A stretch of 64,000 nt of DNA, taken from the NCBI GenBank assembly GCA_013141065.1, contig JABFRR010000008.1, positions 124,001-188,000 on the forward strand. Reading direction: 5' to 3'. The notes under the pieces are model-generated. The model had not been told where the DNA came from. It saw only the letters and a program-made list of their open reading frames with translations, and did no database searches. Position numbers and translations under genes: made by a program. Source of the DNA: Bacteriovoracaceae bacterium. GTDB taxonomy: Bacteria; Bdellovibrionota; Bacteriovoracia; Bacteriovoracales; Bacteriovoracaceae. Below, piece after piece: positions 43,460 through 53,167 of the stretch; position 1 is the first letter of the stretch, and every line of letters starts with the position of its first letter.

Positions 43460-44279
43460 TTTCTCCCTCCTCTGATTCTGATGATTCTAAAGACGATTTA
43501 GAAGATGTTTTTGATTTGCTCACCATTGAAATACCTTGGCTAATCCAAAACATTTTTTTCATGTTGTCTTGTTCATCTAAAACATAAGTAATTGCTTGCC
43601 CAGCAACTCTCAAACTAAATCTTCTCTCAGATTGCTTCGTTTTTCCATCATATTCCAATTGTGCATCGGAAAAAAGCTCTGTTGTAAAATCACTTAGAGT
43701 TTCATTGAGATAGGGGTAGCCTTCCCAAACGACTAACATATTGAGCACTCCACTCTGGGCCTTACTTGCTTTAGAAATAAATCCATTAACTTTAGCGCAT
43801 TCAATGATCTGATTAAAAAAACAGGGTAACAATTTCGTAGATGGGAATTTAATTTGTTTTGATCCATTCCATTGGGATTCGGGGCTTTTCATTTTGACAT
43901 CAATCGCTTTTTTAGCTGTGTTAATTTTTAACTCGCTAAAATATTTTTTTCCCTCAAACCAAACACTGTATTGCGATATTTTTGGTCTGAGAATAACTGA
44001 CTTTTTTTTCACAACTCCTAGACTTGAAATAGAAACACTCTGTTCAATAACTTGGTCCACGCTCTTGTTGGGTATTTCCATAATTCGCTTAGTCGTATAT
44101 GACTTTGTTTTTTCTACAAATCCAGTTGCAACTCGAATATTGTACTGGCCATTTTTATCCGACAAATTAAATAGGATATCACTTGCGATTAATTGAGCTT
44201 CTGCATTTTTTGAGTTGCTACTACATCCATATATGAGTGTGAAAAGCGTAATAAGGGTAACTATTACCAACTTACTCAT
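43452..44279 (-). CDS. Lipoprotein of unknown function
   Basis: Starting at ATG 44279 the protein of about 275 aa has a lipoprotein signal (MSKLVIVTLITLFTLIYGC, lipobox LIYGC), a folded middle region without a known domain, and a serine-rich acidic tail (SKSKTSSKSSLESSESEEG). The longer frame to 44339 runs into the PilZ gene. Its coupling to DppB/DppC permeases suggests an accessory or substrate-related role, but it does not look like an SBP_bac_5 peptide-binding protein. Confidence 0.75.
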   Translation of the reverse strand: MSKLVIVTLITLFTLIYGCSSNSKNAEAQLIASDILFNLSDKNGQYNIRVATGFVEKTKSYTTKRIMEIPNKSVDQVIEQSVSISSLGVVKKKSVILRPKISQYSVWFEGKKYFSELKINTAKKAIDVKMKSPESQWNGSKQIKFPSTKLLPCFFNQIIECAKVNGFISKASKAQSGVLNMLVVWEGYPYLNETLSDFTTELFSDAQLEYDGKTKQSERRFSLRVAGQAITYVLDEQDNMKKMFWISQGISMVSKSKTSSKSSLESSESEEGEIE

Positions 44280-45150
44280 TTTTAATAAACTCTTCAAATT
44301 CTTTTTGATAATTAAAAAGATCCACTGTAATGCCAGCATGATCCTCTATTTTCTTTTTTAATAGTGGGTTCGGTTTAAAATTTATTCCTATTTTAAACAT
44401 AGGAACACCGGCAAATTGTGAATTAATATAGTTCATTTTATAAACGACAACTGCTTCATCTAAATTAAAGACATTCATTTCGAAATTGAGTACAAAGCTG
44501 AATCTTTGGTCTCCTATTGAGTCTAAAATACTTTCTTTTTCTTGGGTGCTTGCAAAAAAACTTAATCCAGAAGGTGACAAATCTTCGACCCTAAAACCTA
44601 TGAGATCTTCATCTTGTTCAGTTTCTAAATCAGGTGCTAAAGATTGAATTCGATTTTTACTTAAATTATCTATTTCAGTTAAAAAATCTTTATTGACCTG
44701 TTCTTTTTTATTAAAAAAGACAACATTGGTTTGAACAGCTTTTTTATATTTTAAATAGGCATAAACTTCATATATGGGATATGTGATTAATCGTTCTCGG
44801 CTTCTCTTTTCCACTCTAAAACAATGTTCTTCAAGCTCAACAGTCATTTGTAAGTGATCTTCATCTTGATCACTAATACGACCTCTTAAATAATAATCAA
44901 TATCATTAAGTGAAAAATTAAAACATATTCTTTCACCAACTAAGCGCCTATGAATGTTACAGTTGCCAATTATTAAAGATGTTTTTTTCTGACTAATATT
45001 AAAGTCAATTGCTTTGCCTTCGAAATAACGAGGTGACGTTTTCCAAAAAATTATTCGCTTTTTTTCACTAACAAGAAGTGCAATTTTAGCTGCCAGCTCT
45101 TGTTGGTTAAGCTTAATAAAATTAATTTTTGCACGTGTGTCTGAGCCCAT
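44272..45150 (-). CDS. PilZ-domain protein (cyclic di-GMP receptor candidate)
   Basis: The 292-aa protein has a PilZ signature split by a loop: the RSRERLITYP motif (about residues 111-120) and DLSPSGLSF (about 200-208), the two parts that bind cyclic di-GMP. The first 100 residues resemble a YcgR-type N-terminal domain. It lies 12 bp after mreB on the same strand, so c-di-GMP signals may be linked to cell shape or the downstream uptake genes. Target unknown. Confidence 0.82.
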   Translation of the reverse strand: MGSDTRAKINFIKLNQQELAAKIALLVSEKKRIIFWKTSPRYFEGKAIDFNISQKKTSLIIGNCNIHRRLVGERICFNFSLNDIDYYLRGRISDQDEDHLQMTVELEEHCFRVEKRSRERLITYPIYEVYAYLKYKKAVQTNVVFFNKKEQVNKDFLTEIDNLSKNRIQSLAPDLETEQDEDLIGFRVEDLSPSGLSFFASTQEKESILDSIGDQRFSFVLNFEMNVFNLDEAVVVYKMNYINSQFAGVPMFKIGINFKPNPLLKKKIEDHAGITVDLFNYQKEFEEFIKNE

Positions 45151-45161
45151 TGAAGACTCTC

Positions 45162-46208
<1,047 letters not shown>

Positions 46209-46219
46209 TTAAATAGTTT

Positions 46220-47164
46220 TTACCATTGATAGTGACGGATCGCTTCGCCTCTTTCTGCAATATCTGCCATAGCTTCGATACCTAATTCTATATGAACATC
46301 GGTAAATTTCCTAAAGACTGCTTTTGCCGATTGCTTGGTCTTAATACCGCCTTCTTTTAGAGGACAGTCAGAAATAAGCAGGAGCGCACCTATATTTACT
46401 TTACTCACAAAACAAGAAACAAAAAGTGCTGCCGTTTCCATTTCAACTGCAAGTACCCGTTGTTCAAGTAAATTTAATTTAAATCGGTCATCAAATTCCC
46501 AAAAACGATAATCCGTTGAGTGAATTGTTCCCGTTCTATATTCCAGGCCATGCTCAACTAAAATTTGAGAAACAAATTTCTGCACTTTAAAAGTTGGCAA
46601 CGCTGGAACTTGCTCAGGAAGAAAATGCTGAGTAACGCCCTCACCTCTAACTGAGGCAATCGGAAGAACAAAGTCTCCGACATCAAGTGAAGGATGAACT
46701 CCTCCAGCTAAACCTAAAAAGAGTACAGCTTTAGGATCGATAACTGCCAGTAACTCACCAATCAAGGCAGCCATTGCAGAACCAACTCCAAATTCTATAA
46801 TTGTCACTTTTGCTTTTTTAGATGACGATGCTTTAAAAGCAGAGCCTTGCGTGTAATGTGAATCTGGTAAAAGAGCATTAAATCTCTCTACGTAATAGTG
46901 AAAATTGGTAAGAATGATTTGCTTTTGAAAATCTTTAATCTCGTGACCGGTGTATCTTTCGAGCATATCACGAGCAATTTTTCTTTTATCTTCATTTCCA
47001 TGAATTCTTCTTGCGCGCAGTTTTTCTTTTAAGTGATTAATCTCATGAAGAACTTCACGTCGTTTTGACTCACTTTGGCTCTCAATTGTCTTAGAGCGCG
47101 ATTTTTTTTGCACTGCCTTCTTTAGCGTGCTTTTTTTAACAACCATCGTTAATTCCGAATCCAT
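46220..47164 (-). CDS. amn: AMP nucleosidase-like phosphorylase-family protein
   Basis: The 314-aa protein has a basic N-terminal extension and a nucleoside phosphorylase-fold domain: IEFGVGSAMAALIGELLAVIDPKAVLFLGLAGG, GDFVLPIASVRGEGVT, and VLAVEMETAALFVS with the purine-binding glutamate. This matches short AMP nucleosidases, which cleave AMP to adenine and ribose-5-phosphate. ATG 47146 is an alternative start 6 codons downstream. It lies 23 bp upstream of mreB on the same strand. Confidence 0.85.
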   Translation of the reverse strand: MDSELTMVVKKSTLKKAVQKKSRSKTIESQSESKRREVLHEINHLKEKLRARRIHGNEDKRKIARDMLERYTGHEIKDFQKQIILTNFHYYVERFNALLPDSHYTQGSAFKASSSKKAKVTIIEFGVGSAMAALIGELLAVIDPKAVLFLGLAGGVHPSLDVGDFVLPIASVRGEGVTQHFLPEQVPALPTFKVQKFVSQILVEHGLEYRTGTIHSTDYRFWEFDDRFKLNLLEQRVLAVEMETAALFVSCFVSKVNIGALLLISDCPLKEGGIKTKQSAKAVFRKFTDVHIELGIEAMADIAERGEAIRHYQW

Positions 47165-47310
47165 TCAAATAAACTAAATCGTTTATAATAAAATTTATCA
47201 TTTCAGTCAGTTGGATACAACAATTAAATACTAGATTTCCCCCGTTGTTTTTTATAGACTAGGGCCTCTGAGAACTAATTTAAATAAACTGACCAAAAAG
47301 GAAGAATAAA

Positions 47311-47415
47311 ATGGGAATGGGAAGAAAACAAATCGCACTAAAAATGAAAAGAAAAACAGCTCAAGCTAAGAAAAAAGCGAGAATTCAAAAGAGAATTGCA
47401 GCAGCTAAAAAGTAA
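47311..47415 (+). CDS. 34-aa highly basic small protein
   Basis: This short ORF is preceded by AAAAGGAAG and encodes MGMGRKQIALKMKRKTAQ followed by AKKKARIQKRIAAAKK. About half the residues are Lys or Arg, with alanines arranged as one amphipathic helix, so it could bind nucleic acid or ribosomes. It is followed by a hairpin at 47435. I do not recognise the family. Confidence 0.6.
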   Translation: MGMGRKQIALKMKRKTAQAKKKARIQKRIAAAKK

Positions 47416-47434
47416 TAACTAGTTAATTTTGAAG

Positions 47435-47459
47435 TTTCCCGATCAATTTGGTCGGGAAA
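47435..47459. terminator. Hairpin between the small basic protein gene and the LpoA-like gene
   Basis: TTTCCCGA and TCGGGAAA form an 8-bp stem with a 9-nt loop between two convergent genes. No long T tract follows on either strand, so termination efficiency is uncertain. Confidence 0.5.
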
Positions 47460-47464
47460 TACCA

Positions 47465-49435
47465 TTATAATAATGCGTCCTCAATTCCTTCTCGCTTAAT
47501 TTTAAACGTACTCATATCCTTCATCCAAATATCATCTTGCAACTTCCAAAGACCGTTTTCTCCTTTAAGTATTTCCTTTTTAGTTAAGGCCACATCGAGA
47601 TCTTGACGTGATTCAAAATTAGAATTTGTTTCAATCAGATCAAAGAGAACTTTAAAAGAGTCAAAAGCGATCGTCTCTACCACGTTTGGTTGCTTGTTGA
47701 ACTTATTATAATAGGCTTGAGAAAATGATGTCTCTTGATTTCCACTAAACTCATCCATGAAGTATACATTACCGTAGCGGTAGCCTTCATTCATCATAAG
47801 TTCAGATCTCCAACTAGGAACACCAACATAGTTAAGATTGAAAGCATCAAAATAATTAAAATTTGGCAAAATTTGTACAACTTCTCTTGGAAGTGCAGGA
47901 ACAAATATCCAGTCAAAATCAATTTGTGGCTGTAGATTTTGAAGGCGCTTGATACTACGCTTGCTCTCAAGGCTGGCAATATCATTCACGATTGATAATT
48001 CTTCTTCTCGTTCTCGATCAAATTTAATTCCTAAAATATTTTTTACAGGATCACGATAGTCAGTTTGATTGACGTCAAATGAAATCAAACCCGTTACTCC
48101 TAAATTATTTTTTTTAGATTGGCGCCAAAACTCATTTGCATAAGATTCACCAATTTCAGTTTTGGGATACAAAATAGCTGGCCTTGAACCTAACCTGCCA
48201 AGCATTTTATTCGAAAATAAGTGATTAACCTGAGATTCAATTGATCCTGGAATTTCTATCAGCAAATGATTTTTTTCTTCTTTGGGTAGAAGTACTTTAG
48301 AAAGAGAAATAAAGATGACTCCATATTTTTTAGCTTCTAAATATTCTTTTGTTGCCTCTGCTGAATTAAGTCCTCCGATGATTGCCGATACGTTGTTGAC
48401 TTCAACTAAATCTTTAACTGCAAATGCCCCGCTGGCCGGATTGCCCTTTGAGTCTTTTATTTCTAAACGATATTTTTTAGTTGGATCAATAATTAAATTT
48501 TCTAGAGCAATATCAATTCCGGCTAAAGCTCTCTCTCCAAGACCTTTTTGTTCACCTGATAATGGTAAAATAATTCCTAAGTATCGAAGATCTATTTTTA
48601 TTGAATTATTTTTATTTCTAGCAACTAATCCACTTAATAAATTCATTACTTCAGGATTATCGATATAACGCTTTTCAATCCATTCTGCAAAGTCTTTTAC
48701 TTTATCTTGGTCTCCGGCCCTGAAGGCAGTTTCAGCTTCTTTATAAGCCAGGTAAGCAATCGTTACATTATTGTCTTGATCAAATTCCTCAAGCAGTCTT
48801 ACTTTTTCACTGTTTGATAGTTTTTGAAATAACTCTTCGACATGAGCAAATCTCGGTTCAGAAGATACTTCACGTATTGTTTTTTTATCATCTAGTGCTC
48901 TGATTGTTGATGACAAGCTTTCTTCTTTTTTTCCTAATTGTTGGGATAAAAGAGCATAGAGTTGGTGAAATTTTTTGGCTTCACCATCTTGTAAGTTTTT
49001 GTAATTTACAAGTGATAAGACTTGATGAGCCTTTTCATTTTGTCCCATTTTGAAATAAACGCTTCCTAGATTTAGATTAATTTGTGCCTCAAGATATGGG
49101 TCTTCTTTCGCCATTAACAATGCACCATCGAACTCTTTTGAAGCAAGATCATAATTTTTTTTAGAGAAATTCATTACTCCAATTAAATTTTTTCTAGATG
49201 CTTTTTCTGTAGGCTTTAAACCATCTTCTTTAATAGACATTAATTCTTTTAATGCCAAATCAGTTTTACCTTTTCGATGCTTATCTTGAACTGAATTTAT
49301 TTTTTGCAAGAAACTCTGATCATAGAGTTTACTTGTATCTACTTTTTCAGCAATATTTCGCTTAGGATCTAAAACTTTAATTCCCGAACAATTTGTTAAT
49401 ACTAAAAAGAGTAGGGCAAACGAAATTTTTCTCAT
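47465..49435 (-). CDS. LpoA/LppC-like outer-membrane lipoprotein (penicillin-binding protein activator)
   Basis: From ATG 49435 the protein has about 656 aa with a lipoprotein signal (MRKISFALLFLVLTNC, lipobox LTNC). TPR-like helices follow (about 45-270: ASRKNLIGVMNFSKKNYDLAS, AQINLNLGSVYFKMGQNEKA), and then a periplasmic-binding-protein-like domain from about residue 285 (LRYLGIILPLSGEQKGLGERALAGIDIAL). That is the arrangement of LpoA, which activates a bifunctional peptidoglycan synthase from the outer membrane. The PBP partner cannot be told here. Confidence 0.85.
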   Translation of the reverse strand: MRKISFALLFLVLTNCSGIKVLDPKRNIAEKVDTSKLYDQSFLQKINSVQDKHRKGKTDLALKELMSIKEDGLKPTEKASRKNLIGVMNFSKKNYDLASKEFDGALLMAKEDPYLEAQINLNLGSVYFKMGQNEKAHQVLSLVNYKNLQDGEAKKFHQLYALLSQQLGKKEESLSSTIRALDDKKTIREVSSEPRFAHVEELFQKLSNSEKVRLLEEFDQDNNVTIAYLAYKEAETAFRAGDQDKVKDFAEWIEKRYIDNPEVMNLLSGLVARNKNNSIKIDLRYLGIILPLSGEQKGLGERALAGIDIALENLIIDPTKKYRLEIKDSKGNPASGAFAVKDLVEVNNVSAIIGGLNSAEATKEYLEAKKYGVIFISLSKVLLPKEEKNHLLIEIPGSIESQVNHLFSNKMLGRLGSRPAILYPKTEIGESYANEFWRQSKKNNLGVTGLISFDVNQTDYRDPVKNILGIKFDREREEELSIVNDIASLESKRSIKRLQNLQPQIDFDWIFVPALPREVVQILPNFNYFDAFNLNYVGVPSWRSELMMNEGYRYGNVYFMDEFSGNQETSFSQAYYNKFNKQPNVVETIAFDSFKVLFDLIETNSNFESRQDLDVALTKKEILKGENGLWKLQDDIWMKDMSTFKIKREGIEDALL

Positions 49436-49515
49436 AGATGTCCTGTTTTCAAAATTTGAATTATTATAGCACATAGACCTGGCAGTGAAAGGGTACAATG
49501 TCCGACTTTTTTTAT

Positions 49516-49880
49516 CTACAATGACTCAACATTAACAATATCAACGGAAGTGTGGCCAAAGCTTTGATTCCGATTATTTTTCAGCTTAACGTCGCAAGGA
49601 TTACAGTTTCCATAAAAAGAGCATTCTCTATAAATATCCTGTATATTCGAATGATTTTTTGTGATATTTCCCAAGGGCAAAATCTGATTATAAAGATCGT
49701 GGTGACAACGATGAATATTACCATCTGGAGCAATCAGTAGTTCTGTTGTTTTGCACAGACATTTTTTAAGAACTTGAGAACCAACTGCATCCGGGTATTT
49801 GTATTCACCTAAAAGTTTATTTTCAAAACTACCAAGTAAGTCTTTAAATCGATAATCAATTCCTAATTTAGAAAAAAAAA
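49516..49880 (-). pseudogene. C-terminal fragment of a radical SAM/SPASM protein
   Basis: The segment encodes a SPASM-type cysteine-rich tail (CLCKTTELLIAPDGNIHRCHHD, CSFYGNCNPCD), in which auxiliary Fe-S clusters are held. The radical SAM core that should precede it is missing: the frame runs into degT sequence of the opposite strand at about 49855-49885. It is therefore a truncated remnant at a rearrangement junction. Confidence 0.7.
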
Positions 49881-50632
49881 TTACTCCCAATACAAAAGCA
49901 ATAATTCCTGTTCATCTTTATGGGCAAATGGCCGAAGTTGAAAAAATTAAGAATATAACAAATAAGAGCATAAGTATTATTGAAGATGCTTCTCAGGCTC
50001 ATGGTGCCACTCGCGAAATTGATGGTATTTCATTTAAAGCTGGAAGTTTTGGACAAATTAATTGTTTCAGTTGCTATCCAACTAAAAACCTCGGTGCTCT
50101 GGGGGATGCTGGTATAGTAACTACAAACGTCGAATCATACTCAAACCAATTAAAGATCATTCGTAATCATGGTCAATCGAGCAGAGGACAACACACTGAC
50201 TTAGGCCACAACGAAAAGATGGATGAAATTCAGGCAATTGTCTTGAATGAAAAACTAAGTATGTTGGACCAACACAATTCAATGAGGCGCGAAGTTGCTC
50301 ATTGGTATTTTGAAGCTTTGCAGTCCCTTGATCTGACTTTACCAATGACCGAAAATTTAAATGTGCATACATATCATCAGTTTGTTATAAAAGTCAGAAA
50401 TCGGAAAAAAATTATTCAGCTTTTTAAAGATGAAGGCATCAATCTCGCTATTCACTACCCCCAACTTATTCATCAACACGAATGTTTAAATGATCTCAAC
50501 ATTAAAACTAATAAATTTCCAAATGCTGAAAAAATTTCTCAAGAAATTCTCTCTCTACCAATGGGACCACATTTGCATAAAAATGATGTCGACAAGGTCA
50601 GCACTTTACTTAAACAAGCGCTGGAATTTTAA
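49855..50632 (+). pseudogene. DegT/DnrJ/EryC1-type sugar aminotransferase, N-terminally truncated
   Basis: Coding sequence starts abruptly at about 49855 with PNLEKKITPNTKAIIPVHLYGQ, the middle of a DegT-family protein. It continues with DASQAHGA, the cofactor-lysine segment CFSCYPTKNLGALGDAG, and AIHYPQLIHQ near the end. These PLP enzymes transfer amino groups to keto-sugars for surface polysaccharides. Roughly 120 residues are missing before the junction. The ATG at 49928 would give a shortened protein that lacks part of the fold. Confidence 0.75.
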
Positions 50633-50634
50633 AG

Positions 50635-51930
50635 ATGTCATCAACTAAACTTACAAAAATTAAAGACATTGTCGCAAGATTTGATTTTCTTAATATTAAT
50701 TCTCACCACAAAATAGATAATAAACTAATACATTCATATGAAAACTATCTACAATATCGAAAACTCAATGAAAACGAAGAAATTTTCCCAATAGGAATTC
50801 CAACATTTATAAATGTTACTAGTGATTGCACCAATTGTTTTTATGGCTTTCAAATTGATTCGTACATGTTTGGATGCTCCCACGAATGTACTTACTGCTG
50901 GGCCAAAAGTGAATTAACAAAAGTTAGTCAATGGAACTCTCCTGCGCCAGTGCCGATCGATTTAACTTCTTTATGGATGGCACTTTTTCAAACTTTCGAA
51001 AAAGAAAATGACAACTCTCCCAAACACCCTCTTTCCAGTATATTAAAACGAAAAATACCCATTCGAATTGGATCAATGTCTGATCCATTTCTATCTTTAG
51101 AAAAAAAGTATTTAATTACCTTCGAATTAATTAAACTTTTAAATTTTTACAACTATCCCTATGTTTTATTAACTAGATCTCATCTAGTTTCAGAAGATTT
51201 ATACCTAGACCTAATCAAGCCAGAAAATGCGACAATTCAAATTTCTATTCCCTCAACAAATGAATCCTTCATAAGGCTCATAGAACCCGGCTCACCAAGT
51301 GCAATCGAGAGATTAGCAGCAATTAAAAAACTTAGGTCAAGAAACATATGGGTCACTGCAAGGCTTAACCCCTTATTTCCCAATTATCCAGATGGACATT
51401 TTAGTTTGAATAATGGTGATTTTAATTCCAAACCTAGTTATGATTTTTTTAATCTACAGACATTGGAAAAATTAAAAGAAAATGATTGTCTCTCTGTTCT
51501 CGTTGGCTTTGTTCACCTTGACCAATCGACGATGGAGACTGTATCAAACAAACTTTCATTGGATCTTTCTAGTTATATGACGACTGAATCCAGAAATTTA
51601 ATTCAAGGCTTCACTTATTCAAGACCCGAAATTCGCATGTATTATGAAAAAATCCATGATAGATGCAAGGAACTCAAATTGGGTTTTTCAACATGCTATC
51701 TTGGCTTAGGAGATCAATATTTTTGGAAAGACAAAGATCTGTGGGCCAATAAAGAAGACTGTTGCAATCTAAAAGGAAATGTCAAAAACTTCAAAGATAC
51801 TGCACTTGATATAAATATGTCAGAACAAATTTCTAACAGTAATGTAAACCAATCTCCACTTAAGAATTATTTTCTTTTATTTATATTAAAGACCAAATCT
51901 TTTATGATGAAAAAAATTTTTTACCAATAA
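50635..51930 (+). CDS. Radical SAM protein (spore photoproduct lyase-like family)
   Basis: The 431-aa protein has the radical SAM cluster motif CSHECTYC (CxxxCxxC), preceded by YMFGC. SMSDPF, QISIPS and WVTARLNPLFP resemble radical SAM proteins of the SPL/Rv2578c-like group. Another cysteine pair (EDCCNL) near the C-terminus could bind a second cluster. It starts 2 bp after the degT remnant, so it may have belonged to a sugar-modification operon. The reaction is unknown. Confidence 0.75.
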   Translation: MSSTKLTKIKDIVARFDFLNINSHHKIDNKLIHSYENYLQYRKLNENEEIFPIGIPTFINVTSDCTNCFYGFQIDSYMFGCSHECTYCWAKSELTKVSQWNSPAPVPIDLTSLWMALFQTFEKENDNSPKHPLSSILKRKIPIRIGSMSDPFLSLEKKYLITFELIKLLNFYNYPYVLLTRSHLVSEDLYLDLIKPENATIQISIPSTNESFIRLIEPGSPSAIERLAAIKKLRSRNIWVTARLNPLFPNYPDGHFSLNNGDFNSKPSYDFFNLQTLEKLKENDCLSVLVGFVHLDQSTMETVSNKLSLDLSSYMTTESRNLIQGFTYSRPEIRMYYEKIHDRCKELKLGFSTCYLGLGDQYFWKDKDLWANKEDCCNLKGNVKNFKDTALDINMSEQISNSNVNQSPLKNYFLLFILKTKSFMMKKIFYQ

Positions 51931-51933
51931 AAA

Positions 51934-51952
51934 AACCAGCTCAAGGCTGGTT
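51934..51952. terminator. Bidirectional rho-independent terminator between radical SAM gene and dnaJ
   Basis: AACCAGC and GCTGGTT form a stem with a short loop, flanked by A-run and T-run, so transcripts from both convergent genes can end here. Confidence 0.85.
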
Positions 51953-51956
51953 TTTT

Positions 51957-53093
51957 TTATTGAAATAGATCTTTTACTTTATCGAAAAATCCCCGACTCA
52001 TAGGATTAGAACTTTCCCCAACTTCAGCTAAACGCTGAAACAATTCTTTTTGTTCATTCGTAAGTTTTGTTGGAGTTTCAACATGAACAGTGACAATTTG
52101 GTCTCCAGCTCCGTAGCCTCCCAGGCGTTGAATTCCTTTGCCTTTCAAGCGCATCTTTACACCTGATTGAGTTCCAGCTGGAATTTTTAAAGCAACTTTA
52201 CCTGAAAGTGTCGGCACTTCTAATTCTGCCCCAAGAGCAGCTTTCGAAAAACTAATAGGTACAGTACAGTGAACATCAAACTCATCTCTTTCAAAAATCT
52301 CATGACGTCTAATATTGATGACTACATATAAATCACCATTAGGGCCACCATTTGCACCAGCGTCACCTTCATTAGAAAGTTTTAATCGCTGGCCTTGATC
52401 GATACCTGCTGGAATCTTAACCTGAAGGTCGACTTTCTTTTTCTTTTTTCCTTGCCCCTGACATGTTCCACATGGATCTTTAATCATTTGCCCAGAACCA
52501 TTACATTTCGGGCACCCAGATGAAACGGTGAAAAAGCCCTGTTGTCTTCTTACTTCACCATGGCCATTACAATAATCACATGTAGTAGGACTCGATCCAG
52601 CTTTTGCCCCAGAGCCATTACAGGTATCACACTTTATATTTTTTGTTAGAGATATCGTCTTTTCACAACCAAATGCTGCTTCAGAAAAATCTACATCGAT
52701 TCCCATTTGTAGATCATCACCTGGACGACCTTGGCTACGTCTTCCACCGCGACCGCCGCGACCACGCGCTCCACCTAACATGTCTCCAAAAATGTCTCCA
52801 AAGATATCACCGAAATCACCAAAGTCACCTTGTTGGAATCCACCACCGCCTCCGCCGCCTTGACCATTAACACCTGCGTGTCCAAATTGATCATAACGAG
52901 CTTTCTTGTCATCATCCAACAAGACTTCTGCAGCTTCACTAGCTTCTTTAAATTTTGCTTCAGCTTCAGGATTTCCTGGATTTTTATCAGGGTGAAACTG
53001 CATGGCCATCTTGCGATAAGCTTTTTTAATTTCATCCTTACTTGTTGTTTTTTGAACCCCAAGAATTTCATAATAGTCGCGTTTAGCACTCAT
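51957..53093 (-). CDS. dnaJ: Chaperone DnaJ
   Basis: The 378-aa protein is a full type I DnaJ: J domain with HPD (FHPDKNPGN), Gly/Phe-rich region ([20 protein letters not shown]), four CxxCxGxG zinc repeats ([32 protein letters not shown]) and the C-terminal substrate domain. It stimulates DnaK ATPase and delivers unfolded proteins. It lies 75 bp after dnaK with a hairpin in the gap. Confidence 0.98.
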   Translation of the reverse strand: MSAKRDYYEILGVQKTTSKDEIKKAYRKMAMQFHPDKNPGNPEAEAKFKEASEAAEVLLDDDKKARYDQFGHAGVNGQGGGGGGGFQQGDFGDFGDIFGDIFGDMLGGARGRGGRGGRRSQGRPGDDLQMGIDVDFSEAAFGCEKTISLTKNIKCDTCNGSGAKAGSSPTTCDYCNGHGEVRRQQGFFTVSSGCPKCNGSGQMIKDPCGTCQGQGKKKKKVDLQVKIPAGIDQGQRLKLSNEGDAGANGGPNGDLYVVINIRRHEIFERDEFDVHCTVPISFSKAALGAELEVPTLSGKVALKIPAGTQSGVKMRLKGKGIQRLGGYGAGDQIVTVHVETPTKLTNEQKELFQRLAEVGESSNPMSRGFFDKVKDLFQ

Positions 53094-53110
53094 GTTTTAT
53101 ACCCTTTACG

Positions 53111-53142
53111 AAAAAGGTCCCTCCTAATGGAGAGACCTTTTT
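53111..53142 (-). terminator. Hairpin between dnaK and dnaJ
   Basis: AAAAAGGTC and GACCTTTTT pair, extended inside by CTCC/GGAG with a TAAT loop. On the minus strand it is followed by a T run. It may terminate or attenuate dnaK transcripts, or protect their 3' ends, and so reduce dnaJ expression. Confidence 0.7.
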
Positions 53143-53167
53143 AATAAGCAAAAATAATTGTTACAGA

